Shown here in pieces: positions 1-7,017 of a DNA stretch of 32,205 nucleotides. The notes beneath the pieces were generated by a model. It was not told where the DNA came from. It was given only the letters and a program-made list of their open reading frames with translations, and ran no database searches. The DNA is from DASYML01 sp036399835. GTDB taxonomy: Bacteria > Acidobacteriota > Blastocatellia > Pyrinomonadales > Pyrinomonadaceae. Positions within the stretch are counted from its first letter, which is position 1, and every line of letters begins with the position of its first letter. Made by a program: the position numbers and the translations under genes. The DNA is taken from positions 1-32,205 of the forward strand of contig DASWMI010000113.1 of the NCBI GenBank assembly GCA_036399835.1. Reading direction: 5' to 3'.

Positions 1-129
1 GTGTAAGACAACGGCGGCGCCAAGAATAAAGATAAAAGCCAGCGGACCCTGAAAACCCCAGTACTTGTAGACCAGCACGAGGGCCACGAGAATCGAAGCG
101 AGCATCAGTAACTTTCTTGAATTACGCAT
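1..129 (-). CDS. small membrane protein, N-terminal part only
   Basis: The window edge cuts this gene: 43 codons are visible from an ATG at 129 reading toward base 1 with no stop. The product starts with a short basic stretch (MRNSRK), then a hydrophobic segment at about residues 7-20, a short YKYWGFQGP loop and a second hydrophobic stretch from about residue 29, so it looks like a small inner-membrane protein with two helices close together. A purine-rich AGGAAATGAGAG precedes the ATG and may hold the ribosome-binding site. It follows dxr on the same strand after a 209-base gap. The dxr neighbour is often rseP, but this sequence lacks the HExxH start of RseP, so I do not assign a family. Confidence 0.5.
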   Translation of the reverse strand, partial: MRNSRKLLMLASILVALVLVYKYWGFQGPLAFIFILGAAVVLH

Positions 130-338
130 CAGAACAAACTCTCATTTCCTGCATATAAATTGCCTAAAGCTTCTCACCATATAGCCTTAGTGTCATTCGC
201 CCCACGCGGGGTTGTATACGAGTTTACGCAAGCCGACTAACAAAGGCAAAGGGAAAACTGTCACGGCGCGAATCCTTAATCGTAAAGAGAGAACGGATAA
301 AGAGCGTGTGAGCTTCGGATTGACGATTCGCGCGTTTT
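130..338. other. intergenic gap dxr / small membrane gene
   Basis: This 209-base gap has no convincing gene. It contains a short GC hairpin (CCCC at 200-203 and GGGG at 208-211, loop ACGC) without a following T-run on either strand. Several AT-rich minus-strand words (for example TATATG and TATACA) could be -10 boxes for the small membrane gene, but none has a well-spaced -35 partner. I see no repeat or RNA gene here. Confidence 0.3.
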
Positions 339-1541
339 TTATCTTCCGGCAGGAGCGTGGGAATCTCTTCTGATGCGCTCTATGGCTTCGAGGGCGGAAA
401 GACGCGCGGCGCTGTCTGTCTCAAGCACTACGTCAAGATTCTCGACGGCGCGCGTTTGGTGCTGGTCCATCACGGTTTCGATGATGCGCGGAATGTCTGT
501 CAGCGAGATGCGCTCGCTGATAAAGGCACGGACGGCCTCTTCGTTGGCCGCGTTCATCGCGGCTGGAAGCGTGCCGCCCTGCCGCAGGGCGCGGTAAGCG
601 AGCGCGATGCAGGGAAAGCGCTCTGTGTCTGGCGCTTCAAAATGGAGCGCGGAGAGTTGTGTCAGATCGAGCGGGGGCAGACCGCAAGGGTGTCGCTCAG
701 GATAAGTCAACGCGTACTGAATTGCGTGGCGCATGTCCGTCACGCCGAGCTGCGCGATGACCGAGCCGTCCACCAGCTCGATCATAGAGTGGACCACAGA
801 TTCGGGATGGACCACGATAGAGATTTCGTCTGCGCCAAAACCGAAGAGCCAGCGAGCTTCGATGACTTCCAGCCCCTTGTTCATCAGCGTCGCCGAATCA
901 ATAGTGATTTTCGCGCCCATGCTCCATGTCGGATGGCGCATGGCTTCGGCGACCGTCGCGGTCTCCATCTCCTGACTGGTCCGGTTGCGAAACGGCCCGC
1001 CGGAGGCGGTCAGAATCAGCCTGCGCACTTCTGCGCGCTGCTGCCCGCGCAGGCATTGATGGAGGGCATTGTGTTCGGAGTCTACCGGCAACAACTCCGC
1101 GCCCGAAAGCTCTGCGGCGCGTGTCATCAGCTCGCCCGCCATGACGAGCGTCTCCTTGTTGGCGAGCGCGACGCGCTTGCCAGCTTCTAGCGCGCGCAGG
1201 GTCGGGACAAAACCTATCGCGCCGACCGTCGCAGAAACCACGCAGTCCGCCTCCGCGTGCGTCGCGACCTGGACCAAACCCTCTTCACCGATGGCTATCT
1301 TCGGCAGGTCCAGGTCGCGCTCGAAGAGCAGCGCGCGAAGCTCCGCCGCGGACTCTTCGGTTTCGACGGAGACCAGTCGCGGAAGATAGCGCGCGACCTG
1401 CTCTGCGAGCCGCTGCATGTTGCGCCCCGCGCCGAGCGCGACGACGCGGAAAGCTTCTTCGCCGAAGGTCTCAACCACGCGCAGCGTGTTGCAGCCAATC
1501 GAGCCGGTCGAGCCTAAGATGGCAATCCCTCTGGTTCTCAT
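339..1541 (-). CDS. dxr: 1-deoxy-D-xylulose 5-phosphate reductoisomerase
   Basis: DXR converts 1-deoxy-D-xylulose 5-phosphate to 2-C-methyl-D-erythritol 4-phosphate with NADPH and a divalent metal, the committed step of the MEP isoprenoid pathway in the cytosol. The 400 residues match the usual length. Visible landmarks are the N-terminal NADPH-binding GSTGSIG, the ALANKETLVMAGE segment, the metal-binding DSEH in LLPVDSEHNALHQ, and the active-site stretch around PTWSMGAKITIDSATLMNKGLE. I place the start at the ATG at 1541; a TTG one codon earlier (1544) is also in frame. The start lies five bases after the stop of the upstream gene with no clear Shine-Dalgarno, which suggests translational coupling. 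It sits in the classic uppS-cdsA-dxr order, supplying precursor for the undecaprenyl carrier made by UppS. Confidence 0.97.
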   Translation of the reverse strand: MRTRGIAILGSTGSIGCNTLRVVETFGEEAFRVVALGAGRNMQRLAEQVARYLPRLVSVETEESAAELRALLFERDLDLPKIAIGEEGLVQVATHAEADCVVSATVGAIGFVPTLRALEAGKRVALANKETLVMAGELMTRAAELSGAELLPVDSEHNALHQCLRGQQRAEVRRLILTASGGPFRNRTSQEMETATVAEAMRHPTWSMGAKITIDSATLMNKGLEVIEARWLFGFGADEISIVVHPESVVHSMIELVDGSVIAQLGVTDMRHAIQYALTYPERHPCGLPPLDLTQLSALHFEAPDTERFPCIALAYRALRQGGTLPAAMNAANEEAVRAFISERISLTDIPRIIETVMDQHQTRAVENLDVVLETDSAARLSALEAIERIRRDSHAPAGR

Positions 1542-1546
1542 CAAGT

Positions 1547-1960
1547 TTATTGTCCGGGCGGAGCTGGTCCATATTTGTTCATTAAATCAACGGTCTCGCC
1601 CGCCTCGTTGACGTATGAAGCATCCGTCACGCGCCACTCGCGCCCGTTCCTGTACATCAATTCGACGCTCGCGTTGACCTTCCGCTCTTCGCCGATGACC
1701 TTCAGATGAAGCGTCGCGTGGCCGTCCGAATTCTGCACGTTGACGCTGCCCGAAACGATCGAGCCGAAATCCTTGACCTCGCCGATGTCTTCTTTCAATT
1801 TCTGATTGCTACGCAGATAATTCTTTGCCGTCTCAGCCGCCTCGCTGTGGCCTATCGAGTAGAAGACGATGCCCACAATCGCGCCGACGAAAAGCGCCAC
1901 CAGCAGAATTATCCCGCCGATGATACTTGCGATAAGAATGACCAGCTTCTTCGTCGTCAT
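1547..1960 (-). CDS. Coa1-like single-pass membrane protein
   Basis: This is a short protein (137 residues from the ATG at 1960; a TTG at 1966 is also possible). It has one strongly hydrophobic N-terminal helix (about residues 5-33), then a soluble domain of about 95 residues with a helix (AAETAKNYLRSNQKLKEDIG) followed by beta-rich sequence carrying GSV.V, HATLHLKVIGEERK and REWRVTDASY. That plan, a TM anchor plus a small domain ending in a W.V strand, resembles proteins annotated as cytochrome c oxidase assembly factor Coa1 family; the similarity is in pattern, so the functional link to oxidase assembly is not established. It lies between cdsA and dxr, and its stop is five bases from the dxr ATG, so the two are probably co-translated. 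Confidence 0.7.
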   Translation of the reverse strand: MTTKKLVILIASIIGGIILLVALFVGAIVGIVFYSIGHSEAAETAKNYLRSNQKLKEDIGEVKDFGSIVSGSVNVQNSDGHATLHLKVIGEERKVNASVELMYRNGREWRVTDASYVNEAGETVDLMNKYGPAPPGQ

Positions 1961-1979
1961 ACTCAATTAAGCAGATTTC

Positions 1980-2094
1980 AAAATCAGCCACAGAGGCACA
2001 AAGACACGGAGAAGATAAAACAGGATGTGATAAGAGTTTTCAACTCATCTTTCCTTCTGATGCTCTGTGTCTCTGAGCCTCTGTGGCTGATTTT
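1980..2094. repeat. intergenic inverted repeat A (CACAGAG type)
   Basis: Arms at 1980-2011 and 2063-2094 are 32 bases each and complementary at about 28 positions. The arms are built from short words (CCACAGAGGCAC, AAGACACGGAG and their complements). The roughly 50-base loop contains a small inner stem GAGTT/AACTC. It fills the gap between cdsA and the Coa1-like gene, which run in the same direction, so it is not a terminator between convergent genes. No T-run follows directly. Confidence 0.8.
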
Positions 2095-2099
2095 CGTTT

Positions 2100-2957
2100 T
2101 CACTGAAAGTAGATTCGTCCGAAATAGTAGATGAGCGGCGCGTTGAAGAGCAAGCTATCGAGCCGGTCGAGCAGGCCGCCGTGTCCCGGCAGAATGCTGG
2201 CGGCGTCCTTTGCGCCCGCGCCTCGCTTGAGCGCGCTTTCCGTCAAATCTCCGAGCACGCCGAGCACGTTCATCACAGCCGCGAGCGGCAGTGCCCATTT
2301 CAAGGGCAGCTCTCTAAAAAACCAGAAGTGGGCCAGCGTTGCCAGCAAGAGGCTCGCCAGCATCCCTCCGACAGCTCCCTCCCAGGTCTTTCCAGGGCTG
2401 ATGGCGGGCGCGAGCTTACGCCGACCCAAAGCCCTTCCAGTGTAGTACGCGCCCGTGTCCGAACCCATAATGACCAGAAAGAAGAACGAGAGCAAATGTG
2501 CAGAGAGCGTTTGATCGAATCCTGTGCGCACGGCGACGAGGTGCCCGCCGAGCAGGACGACATAAAAGACGCCGAGCAGCGTCGCGCCCGTAGAGGCCAG
2601 CATCTTCTCGAAGGGTGCACCCCTCAGCATCGCAGCCGTGAGGACGGCGATAGTCAGAGAGGGCAGGAGCATGAGTAGCAATAAGGGGTCGTTAAAGATA
2701 AAGGCCGTGAACAATCCGACCGCTCCCAGATAGCCCAGGGCGGCGTCCGCCTTAATCTCGCGCCGCCGTGCCAGCACCCAGAATTCAAATAGCCCCGCGA
2801 CCATCGCCGCCATCGCCAGCAGCACAAAGAGCGCCAGCAATTTTTGAATCAGGATCGAAGCAATCAGGATGGGGAGTGCGATGAGGGCCGTGATGATGCG
2901 CCGGAAGTCGGAAGATTTTTTACCGGCGTTCGCCGGTCTGCTCTGTTGTTTACTCAA
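2100..2957 (-). CDS. cdsA: phosphatidate cytidylyltransferase
   Basis: CdsA makes CDP-diacylglycerol from phosphatidate and CTP at the inner membrane, the branch point of phospholipid synthesis. The 285-residue protein has several hydrophobic segments, beginning with RIITALIALPILIASILIQ, and near the C terminus the family signature S..KR....KD....PGHGG..DR.D, seen as SALKRGAGAKDAAS followed by ILPGHGGLLDRLDSL. The YYTGRALGRRKLAPAISPGKTWEG stretch is also typical. The start is a TTG (2957) with no good Shine-Dalgarno and no early ATG alternative, so the start is less certain than the identity. It follows uppS on the same strand after a gap of 138 bases that contains only weak repeat structure. 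Confidence 0.95.
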   Translation of the reverse strand: MSKQQSRPANAGKKSSDFRRIITALIALPILIASILIQKLLALFVLLAMAAMVAGLFEFWVLARRREIKADAALGYLGAVGLFTAFIFNDPLLLLMLLPSLTIAVLTAAMLRGAPFEKMLASTGATLLGVFYVVLLGGHLVAVRTGFDQTLSAHLLSFFFLVIMGSDTGAYYTGRALGRRKLAPAISPGKTWEGAVGGMLASLLLATLAHFWFFRELPLKWALPLAAVMNVLGVLGDLTESALKRGAGAKDAASILPGHGGLLDRLDSLLFNAPLIYYFGRIYFQ

Positions 2958-3095
2958 TGTGTGTTTTCAATCCGCAACTTTGAAGATTCCAGACCCGGCT
3001 CGATTCAATCTCTAAAATTCCAGCTCCGCAAACAGTTCTTCGTCGGTCCAGACTTTTTCTTCAAAGGTTTCCATAAACAATTTTCGGCTGACCGT

Positions 3096-3887
3096 TTACT
3101 TGGCGTGGGCCACCAGCTTTAAGCCTCCGAAGCGGCGGTCGCGGCGTTGGAAATCGAGTACGGCTTCCAAGAGTTGGACGCGGCGGAAATCGGGCCACAG
3201 TGTTTCGGTCACGTAAATTTCGCTGTAGGCCGCCTGCCACAAAAGGAAGTTTGAGATGCGCAGCTCGCCGCTCGTGCGGACCAGCAGGTCCAGGTCCGGC
3301 AGACCGTTTGTATAAAGCTCGCGCTCGATGCCTTCTTCCGTCAGGGACTCGGGCGCGTGCCCTTCGGCGACGAGCCTCTGGACGGCGGCGCGCACGGCAT
3401 CGACAATCTCTGCGCGCCCGCCGTAGTTCAAGGCGACGGAGAGCGTCATACCTGTATTCCGGCTGGTCTTTTCGGTCGCCCTCGAAATCTCCCGACGAAC
3501 ATTCTGGGCCAGCCCTTCAAGTCGCCCGATGGCTTGAAAGCGTATGTTCTGTCGGTCAATCGCCTCCAGCTCAAGCCGCAGATAGCGCCTCAGCATACGC
3601 ATCAGCGCGTCAACTTCGAGACGCGGGCGTTTCCAGTTTTCGGTCGAGAAGGCATAGAGCGTGAGCGCGCCCAGACCGAGGCGTGCCGCCGTGTCAACAG
3701 AGGCGCGCACGGCTTCGACCCCCGCGCGATGACCGGCGATGCGCGGCTGCCCGCGCTGCGCAGCCCAACGCCCGTTGCCATCCATGATAATCGCGACGTG
3801 GCGCGGCAGTCGCTCCCAGTCAATGCTCGCGAGCAGCATCTCGTCGTGCGTCCCCTTCTGCACGACCTCGGCAAAATCTGCGAGCAT
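3096..3887 (-). CDS. uppS: isoprenyl transferase (undecaprenyl diphosphate synthase)
   Basis: UppS elongates farnesyl diphosphate by cis-condensation of isopentenyl diphosphate to the C55 carrier used for peptidoglycan and surface glycans. The 263-residue product carries the signature HVAIIMDGNGRWA with the catalytic aspartate at about residue 36, then GHRAGVEAVR, the TLYAFSTENWKRP stretch, the ALNYGGRAEIVDA stretch, and the C-terminal DLLVRTSGELRISNFLLWQAAYSE substrate-binding region. The N terminus is about 15 residues longer than in many homologues. The start is supported by GGAGG a few bases upstream of the ATG at 3887; an internal ATG at residue 17 is the alternative. Its product is a plausible carrier for the glycan cluster at 23-29 kb. 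Confidence 0.96.
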   Translation of the reverse strand: MLADFAEVVQKGTHDEMLLASIDWERLPRHVAIIMDGNGRWAAQRGQPRIAGHRAGVEAVRASVDTAARLGLGALTLYAFSTENWKRPRLEVDALMRMLRRYLRLELEAIDRQNIRFQAIGRLEGLAQNVRREISRATEKTSRNTGMTLSVALNYGGRAEIVDAVRAAVQRLVAEGHAPESLTEEGIERELYTNGLPDLDLLVRTSGELRISNFLLWQAAYSEIYVTETLWPDFRRVQLLEAVLDFQRRDRRFGGLKLVAHAK

Positions 3888-3908
3888 CCAGTCCTCCAGT
3901 GAAAAGCA

Positions 3909-4013
3909 GAACTAAAAAAGGTAAGAGGTCAAAGTCAAGTCAGGCGACGAACACTTTTTTAAAAAGCGTCTTGCTCAGCGCCTTTGCCTTTGACCTTTTG
4001 CCTTTTTACTTCG
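3909..4013. repeat. intergenic inverted repeat B (GTCAAAGGC type)
   Basis: An imperfect long hairpin lies between truA and uppS, which run in the same direction. The left arm (about 3909-3945, with AAAAAAGGTAAGAGGTCAAAG) pairs with the right arm (about 3975-4013, with CTTTGACCTTTTGCCTTTTT), with small gaps. The centre is TTTTTTAAAAA followed by GCGTCTTG. The arms read like degenerate copies of GTCAAAGGC/GGCAAAAG, words that also occur next to the centre of repeats F and G. Confidence 0.65.
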
Positions 4014-4027
4014 CGGCTGCTTCGATG

Positions 4028-4780
4028 TCAATCATAATGCACGCGCATCAGCGTCAGGCCGCAAGGCTGCGCCGTGACAGCCGCGCGCGGACGCTCGCCT
4101 GTCTCGATCATGCGCCGGACATCTTCATCATCAAGCTCTCCGCGACCGACCGCGAGGAGCGTTCCGGCAATCGTCCGCACCATGTAACGCAAAAAACCGT
4201 CCGCGCTCACGCTGAAGCTGATTAAGCGTCCCTGCCCGCGCTCGCTCCAGTCTTCCCTGACTTCAAGCTCCGTCAGACGACGGACGCGAGATTTGACATC
4301 AGACTGCGCAGAGGAAAAGGCCGTCCAGTCATGCTCGCCTAAAAAGAGCGCGGCGCAGGCTTTCATCTTTTCGAGATTGACGGGCCGCGCCTCCTGATGA
4401 GCATAACGCGACCAGAAGGGAGACGCGAACCGCTCGTTAAAGATGCGATAGAGATATGTCTTGCCGCGCGCGTCGAAGCGTGCGTGAAAATTATCCGGCA
4501 CAACTTCGGCTCGGACGACGCGCACATCCACGGGCAGATGCCAGTTGACAGCCTGGCAGAGACGCTCCCGCGCAAACTCGCCTTCAAGCTGCACGCTCGC
4601 CTCCTGCGCGACAGCATGCACGCCCGCATCCGTCCGTCCAGCCCCGTGCAACAAGACCTCTCGCCCTTCGAGCACAGAGAGAGAGCGCGTCAGCTCGCCC
4701 TGCACCGTGCGCCTTCCCGGTTGCATCTGCCAGCCATGAAACTCCGTGCCGTCATACTGAATCGTCAGCCGATAGTTCAT
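4028..4780 (-). CDS. truA: tRNA pseudouridine(38-40) synthase
   Basis: TruA isomerises uridines 38, 39 and 40 in the anticodon arm of tRNA to pseudouridine. The 250-residue length is typical. It opens with the family start YRLTIQYDGTEFHGWQMQPGRRTVQGEL; the catalytic aspartate is in GAGRTDAGVHA (about residue 51), followed by the region WHLPVDVRVVRAEVVPDNFHARFDARGKTYLYRI and by the C-terminal DGFLRYMVRTIAGTLLAVGRG. The ATG at 4780 has no recognisable Shine-Dalgarno, and inverted repeat C begins only seven bases upstream of it. It sits between pyrE and uppS on the same strand. Confidence 0.96.
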   Translation of the reverse strand: MNYRLTIQYDGTEFHGWQMQPGRRTVQGELTRSLSVLEGREVLLHGAGRTDAGVHAVAQEASVQLEGEFARERLCQAVNWHLPVDVRVVRAEVVPDNFHARFDARGKTYLYRIFNERFASPFWSRYAHQEARPVNLEKMKACAALFLGEHDWTAFSSAQSDVKSRVRRLTELEVREDWSERGQGRLISFSVSADGFLRYMVRTIAGTLLAVGRGELDDEDVRRMIETGERPRAAVTAQPCGLTLMRVHYD

Positions 4781-4786
4781 AAGCGA

Positions 4787-4862
4787 GTGATAAGTGACAG
4801 GTGACAGGTAACAGGAAAGAACAAGCTTTTTATCTTGTCACCTGTCACTTGTCACCTGTTAC
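4787..4862. repeat. intergenic inverted repeat C (GTGACAG type)
   Basis: Arms of 27 bases at 4787-4813 and 4836-4862 pair at about 22 positions. Each arm is a degenerate tandem of GTGACAG/GTAACAG units. The centre is AACAAGCTTTTTATCTTG, an AAGCTTTT core shared with repeats D, F and G. It lies between truA and pyrE (same direction); the right arm overlaps the pyrE stop codon at 4845 and contributes its last codons. Confidence 0.85.
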
Positions 4863-5432
4863 GGTTTTGCGGCTACCGGGCTTGATTGCGGGAACGCCGC
4901 GTGCGCAGAGTTCGCAGGATGCAGCGGCGACAGAGGGGACATCTAGTGTGGCGAGGGATGCGCGGGGCACGCCGACATCCGCGAGGCCGGAGGAGCGGTC
5001 AATAATCGAGCCTGCGCCGAGGACGCGCCCGCCCGCCGCCTGCAAGCTCTCTATCGTCTCGCGCGTAGAGCCGCCCGTCGTGATGACATCCTCTATCACG
5101 ACCAGGCTCTCGCCCGGCCTCACTGTGAAGCCGCGCCGCAAGGCCATGCGCCCCTGCTCGCGTTCGGTCCAGATAAACTTTGCGCCGAGCGCGCGTGCCA
5201 CTTCGTAGCCGATAACAAGACCGCCGATGGCCGGCGCGGCGACCGTTTCGGGCTGCTGGTCCAGAAAATGTGCGGCCAGGGCGCGGCCAAAGCTTTCGGC
5301 TTCCGTAGGGTGTTGAAGGACGAGCGCGCATTGCAGGTAGAGCGCAGAGTGCAGCCCGCTTGAGAGGATGAAGTGGCCTTCGAGCAGCGCGCCCGTGCGT
5401 TTAAATCTTTCGATGACCTCCCGCCCTAGCAT
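4845..5432 (-). CDS. pyrE: orotate phosphoribosyltransferase
   Basis: PyrE joins orotate and PRPP to give orotidine 5'-phosphate in pyrimidine synthesis. The protein shows the TGALLEGHFILSSGLHS start region, the KFIWTEREQGRMALRRGF loop and the PRPP-binding motif VVIEDVITTGGST. I choose the ATG at 5432 (195 residues, MLGREVIERF...) because GAGGTG lies a few bases upstream and homologues start at this point; an in-frame ATG at 5471 would add 13 residues. The last codons (RKTVTGDK) are read from the right arm of repeat C, so the C terminus has apparently been rewritten by the repeat. The start faces the exonuclease gene across 57 bases. Confidence 0.95.
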   Translation of the reverse strand: MLGREVIERFKRTGALLEGHFILSSGLHSALYLQCALVLQHPTEAESFGRALAAHFLDQQPETVAAPAIGGLVIGYEVARALGAKFIWTEREQGRMALRRGFTVRPGESLVVIEDVITTGGSTRETIESLQAAGGRVLGAGSIIDRSSGLADVGVPRASLATLDVPSVAAASCELCARGVPAIKPGSRKTVTGDK

Positions 5433-5489
5433 CCTTCGCACCTCATCCCAAATTCCAAAAAATTGGTCCACGCGTTAAAATGGCATCCG

Positions 5490-6299
5490 ATGAACCCGCG
5501 CCGCAATCTCGTCTCGGATTCCCTGCTCGTGCAGGAGACTATTAATATCTTGCGCGTCTGCGGCGGAAGCGCGCCCGCCACAGTCATCGCCGACAACGTG
5601 CTCAAGCTCCCGGACCTGGAGAGCGACCTTGCCACGCTGCTCATCGCTGACCTCATCAAGGACGACCATCGGCTGCGTCTATCGGACGGGCTGCTGGTCG
5701 AGCTGGTCTGCGAAGATGTTGAAGCGCGGCTGCTCCATGAAGCCGATTTCGTGGTCGTTGACGTGGAGACGACCGGGGCGAAGATGCCGCCGAGCCGCGT
5801 CATGGAGATAGGCGCTTACCGCGTCAGCCAGGGGCGTATCGTCGCCGAGTTTCAGACATTGGTCAACCCGCAAATGGCTATCCCGCCCTTCATCTCCAAC
5901 CTCACGGGAATCACGGACGAGATGGTCATGGACGCGCCCGTCTTTGCGGAGGTGGCCGCAGACTGGCTCGACTTCGCGGGCGAAGCCGTTCTGGTCGGGC
6001 ACGATTCGGCCTTCGACGTGCGCTTCCTCAACCACGAGATTGCGCGCGTCTTTCCAGGCAGCCGGATGATTAATACGCATCTCTGTACGGTCAGGATGGC
6101 GCGCCGCGTCCTGCCCGGCCTCTTAAACTATCGCCTGCATACCATCGCCGAGCACTTCGCGATTCAGCTCACCAACCATCACCGCGCAGCCGAAGACGCA
6201 CGCGCTACCGCCGAAATCTTTATACGCATCCTCGAACGCCTGCACGAACACGGCGTCCGCGACGTGGGCCAGGCCAGACTCTTTAAAATCGGGACCTAG
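5490..6299 (+). CDS. DEDDh exonuclease, DNA polymerase III epsilon type
   Basis: This 269-residue protein has an N-terminal region of about 85 residues (VQETINILRVCGGSAPATVIADNVL..., a winged-helix-like pattern) followed by a DnaQ-type 3'-5' exonuclease domain. The acidic motifs are visible: exo I in VVDVETTG, exo II in GHDSAFDVRFLN, and exo III-epsilon HRAAEDARAT with the general-base histidine. The LTGITDEMV and LNYRLHTIAEHF segments are also family-typical. There is no polymerase domain, so it is a stand-alone exonuclease, either an epsilon-like proofreading relative or a repair nuclease. I prefer the ATG at 5490; an upstream in-frame TTG at 5463 would overlap the longer pyrE start. It diverges from pyrE. 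Confidence 0.88.
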   Translation: MNPRRNLVSDSLLVQETINILRVCGGSAPATVIADNVLKLPDLESDLATLLIADLIKDDHRLRLSDGLLVELVCEDVEARLLHEADFVVVDVETTGAKMPPSRVMEIGAYRVSQGRIVAEFQTLVNPQMAIPPFISNLTGITDEMVMDAPVFAEVAADWLDFAGEAVLVGHDSAFDVRFLNHEIARVFPGSRMINTHLCTVRMARRVLPGLLNYRLHTIAEHFAIQLTNHHRAAEDARATAEIFIRILERLHEHGVRDVGQARLFKIGT

Positions 6300-6301
6300 A
6301 C

Positions 6302-6399
6302 GTGAGAGATGAGAGGTGAGAGATTGGAGCTTAGAGGTCCGGGGTTAACTTCCCTTCTTCACCGACCTCCGCCCGCTGGCCTCTGCCCTCTACTCTTTT
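6302..6399. repeat. degenerate intergenic repeat E (GAGAGRTG type)
   Basis: A purine-rich tandem (GTGAGAGATGAGAGGTGAGAG, 6302-6321 and onward to AGAGGTC at 6339) faces a pyrimidine-rich stretch (GACCTCC to TACTCTTTTC, 6364-6399). Pairing is weak outside AGGTC/GACCT, so this looks like a decayed member of the word-tandem hairpins. It lies between convergent genes, and the right part is read as the C terminus of the dedA gene, whose stop falls in the AGCTTA centre. Confidence 0.45.
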
Positions 6400-6990
6400 C
6401 CGCCAAATGTTTCTTCCGACGAAGAAGGCTATCAGGAGCATGGCGACGCAGAGACCCACGTAAGGGTAGTAGTGCGCGAGCAGGTCTTTGGCGTGGTCGC
6501 CGTAGCGTGCGGCGAGATAGCCTTCGAGCAGAAAGCGAAAGGCGCGACCGATGCCGACGGCGACGGCAAAACGCACGACGCTCAAGCGAAAGACGCCAGC
6601 CGTGACGACAAAGAGCTTGAAGGGAAAGGGCGGCGGCAGAACTGCCGCGACGAGCACCGAGAGCACATCGTAGCGGTCAATCAAATCCTTGACGCGCGCC
6701 TGCTTGGCTTCGGAAAAGCGCGCGAGCGCACGGCCTCCCGCGCGCCGCGAGATGTAGTAGAGAACCAGGCAGCCCGCGACCGAGCCTAGAGTGGCCGAGG
6801 CAGCATAAATCGCCAGCCAGTTTGGGCGATGCGCCGTCAGGATAATCATCACCGCGTCGGGGCCGCCCGGCATCGGAATCATCGCAGAGTCCAGCAACGC
6901 GATGGCGAAGAGACCGAATGGACCAAAGCTGACAAGATAATCCGAAACCTTCGTCAGCCCTTTTGTCATCTTACGCAGCAGCCATTTCAA
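6331..6990 (-). CDS. DedA/VTT family membrane protein (second of pair)
   Basis: This polytopic inner-membrane protein of 219 residues belongs to the DedA/VTT (SNARE-associated) family, whose members act in membrane homeostasis and, in several cases, in recycling of undecaprenyl phosphate or lipid scrambling. Family features are the early GPFGLFAIALLDSAMIPMPGG.D region, a GS.AG....Y..SRRAG helix, and the proline-rich LPPPFPFKLF re-entrant motif followed by AGVFRLSVVRF and GRAFRF. The ORF begins with TTG (6990); an ATG at 6969 (MTKGLTKVSDY) is the alternative start. The last 15 or so residues (EGRGQRAEVGEEGK...) are hydrophilic and come from repeat E. Its paralogue lies 27 bases upstream on the same strand. 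Confidence 0.88.
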   Translation of the reverse strand: MKWLLRKMTKGLTKVSDYLVSFGPFGLFAIALLDSAMIPMPGGPDAVMIILTAHRPNWLAIYAASATLGSVAGCLVLYYISRRAGGRALARFSEAKQARVKDLIDRYDVLSVLVAAVLPPPFPFKLFVVTAGVFRLSVVRFAVAVGIGRAFRFLLEGYLAARYGDHAKDLLAHYYPYVGLCVAMLLIAFFVGRNIWRKRVEGRGQRAEVGEEGKLTPDL

Positions 6991-7017
6991 GCTCTTGTTC
7001 CAACCCCCTCTCTTTTG

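Noticed and set aside
200..211. CCCC-ACGC-GGGG hairpin as the dxr terminator
   Set aside because: The stem is only four pairs, over 120 bases from the dxr stop, and has no T-run.
2978..3066. Inverted repeat CTTTGAAGA / TCTTCAAAG in the uppS-cdsA gap
   Set aside because: Only nine bases with a 71-base loop; not clearly above chance, and no word-tandem structure.
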